Assembly (NCBI GenBank): GCA_012512545.1
Contig: JAAZDZ010000547.1
Location: 1 to 6,097, forward strand
Reading direction: 5' to 3'
Source of the DNA: Alcaligenaceae bacterium
GTDB lineage: Bacteria > Pseudomonadota > Gammaproteobacteria > Burkholderiales > Burkholderiaceae_B
Length of the DNA stretch: 6,097 bases
This document shows positions 5,929-6,097 of this stretch, one piece after another (position 1 is the stretch's first letter; the number at the start of each line of letters is the position of its first letter). The position numbers and the translations under genes were made by a program. The notes under the pieces are model-generated. The model was given only the letters and a program-made list of their open reading frames with translations. It was not told where the DNA came from and ran no database searches.

Positions 5929-6097
5929 TCAGCGCCGCTGCCGATGGTTCCTGCCGTTTGAGCGGCGATCATTGCGGCCTTTGGCAGTGTGGTGCGACCG
6001 CCCGTTGTTGTCCCATTTACGCGAGTGCCGCCTGTCATCGCTCGTAAGGATGTTTCCCAACAGGCCGCCTGCTGCAGCGCCACCGATGGTATATACC
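5929..6097 (-). CDS. 3' end of a glycine-zipper protein with a basic tail (partial)
   Basis: The frame enters from the right edge and ends at TGA 5931-5929, giving 55 C-terminal residues. It begins VYTIGGAAAGGLLGN, the small-residue pattern with regularly spaced glycines seen in glycine-zipper transmembrane segments of small envelope lipoproteins and outer-membrane proteins. The rest is strongly hydrophilic and basic, rich in Arg, Asn, His and Ser (for example RRHSRKWDNNGR), and ends HRQRR. The missing N-terminus would be expected to carry a signal peptide. An overlapping minus-strand frame (5868-6083) is less protein-like. Function is unknown; the membrane location is inferred from the zipper segment alone. 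Confidence 0.55.
   Translation of the reverse strand, partial: VYTIGGAAAGGLLGNILTSDDRRHSRKWDNNGRSHHTAKGRNDRRSNGRNHRQRR

Noticed and set aside
5868..6083. 71-codon minus-strand frame overlapping the glycine-zipper fragment
   Set aside because: It has no recognisable pattern and runs across the intergenic TATAAT and stem. The alternative frame ending at 5929 has a clear zipper segment and a sensible stop.

Overview
The window is GC-rich, densely coded bacterial DNA. Gene types, codon use and the close likeness of the dehydrogenase to enterobacterial Ugd suggest a proteobacterium. My best guess is a betaproteobacterium of the Burkholderiales (Alcaligenaceae-like), but this is inference from general family resemblance and no RNA marker is present. 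I see no IS elements, CRISPR arrays, tRNAs or rRNAs.

Layout, left to right. (1) 1-236: non-coding leader with two inverted repeats and a possible promoter. (2) 237-1763, plus strand: amidase-signature hydrolase with an intact Lys-Ser-Ser triad. (3) 1800-3609, minus strand: a two-gene operon. The upstream gene is a calcineurin-like phosphoesterase of the PlcP type (LpxH-like fold but not LpxH). The downstream gene is a GT4 glycosyltransferase of the type that glycosylates diacylglycerol. (4) 3610-3856: a divergent control region with two back-to-back PHO-box-like elements. One is a perfect CTGTCAT-N4-CTGTCAT reading toward the phosphoesterase operon. The other is a 12/14 match reading toward the dehydrogenase. 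(5) 3857-5023, plus strand: UDP-glucose 6-dehydrogenase (ugd). (6) 5024-5075: convergent gap with a stem-loop. (7) 5076-5825, minus strand: SAM-dependent methyltransferase with a TTG start. (8) 5929-6097, minus strand: the 3' end of a glycine-zipper protein with a basic, Asn/Arg/His-rich tail, running off the right edge.

The main result is that the central block, 1800-5023, looks like a self-contained phosphate-starvation lipid-remodelling cassette. A PlcP-type enzyme would strip the phosphate head group from membrane phospholipids and leave diacylglycerol. The GT4 enzyme would put a sugar on that diacylglycerol. Ugd would make UDP-glucuronate, so glucuronosyl-diacylglycerol, an acidic phosphate-free lipid, is the likely product. 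Both transcription units appear to be under PhoB through separate PHO boxes in one divergent promoter. The PHO boxes and catalytic motifs are read directly from the sequence. The PlcP/Agt functions come from knowledge of those families, and the pathway linking all three genes is inference.

A second oddity lies in the same operon. The phosphoesterase reading frame continues 206 nt into the glycosyltransferase gene in another frame and gains about 68 low-complexity residues. The amidase, the methyltransferase and the glycine-zipper gene have no visible link to the cassette.
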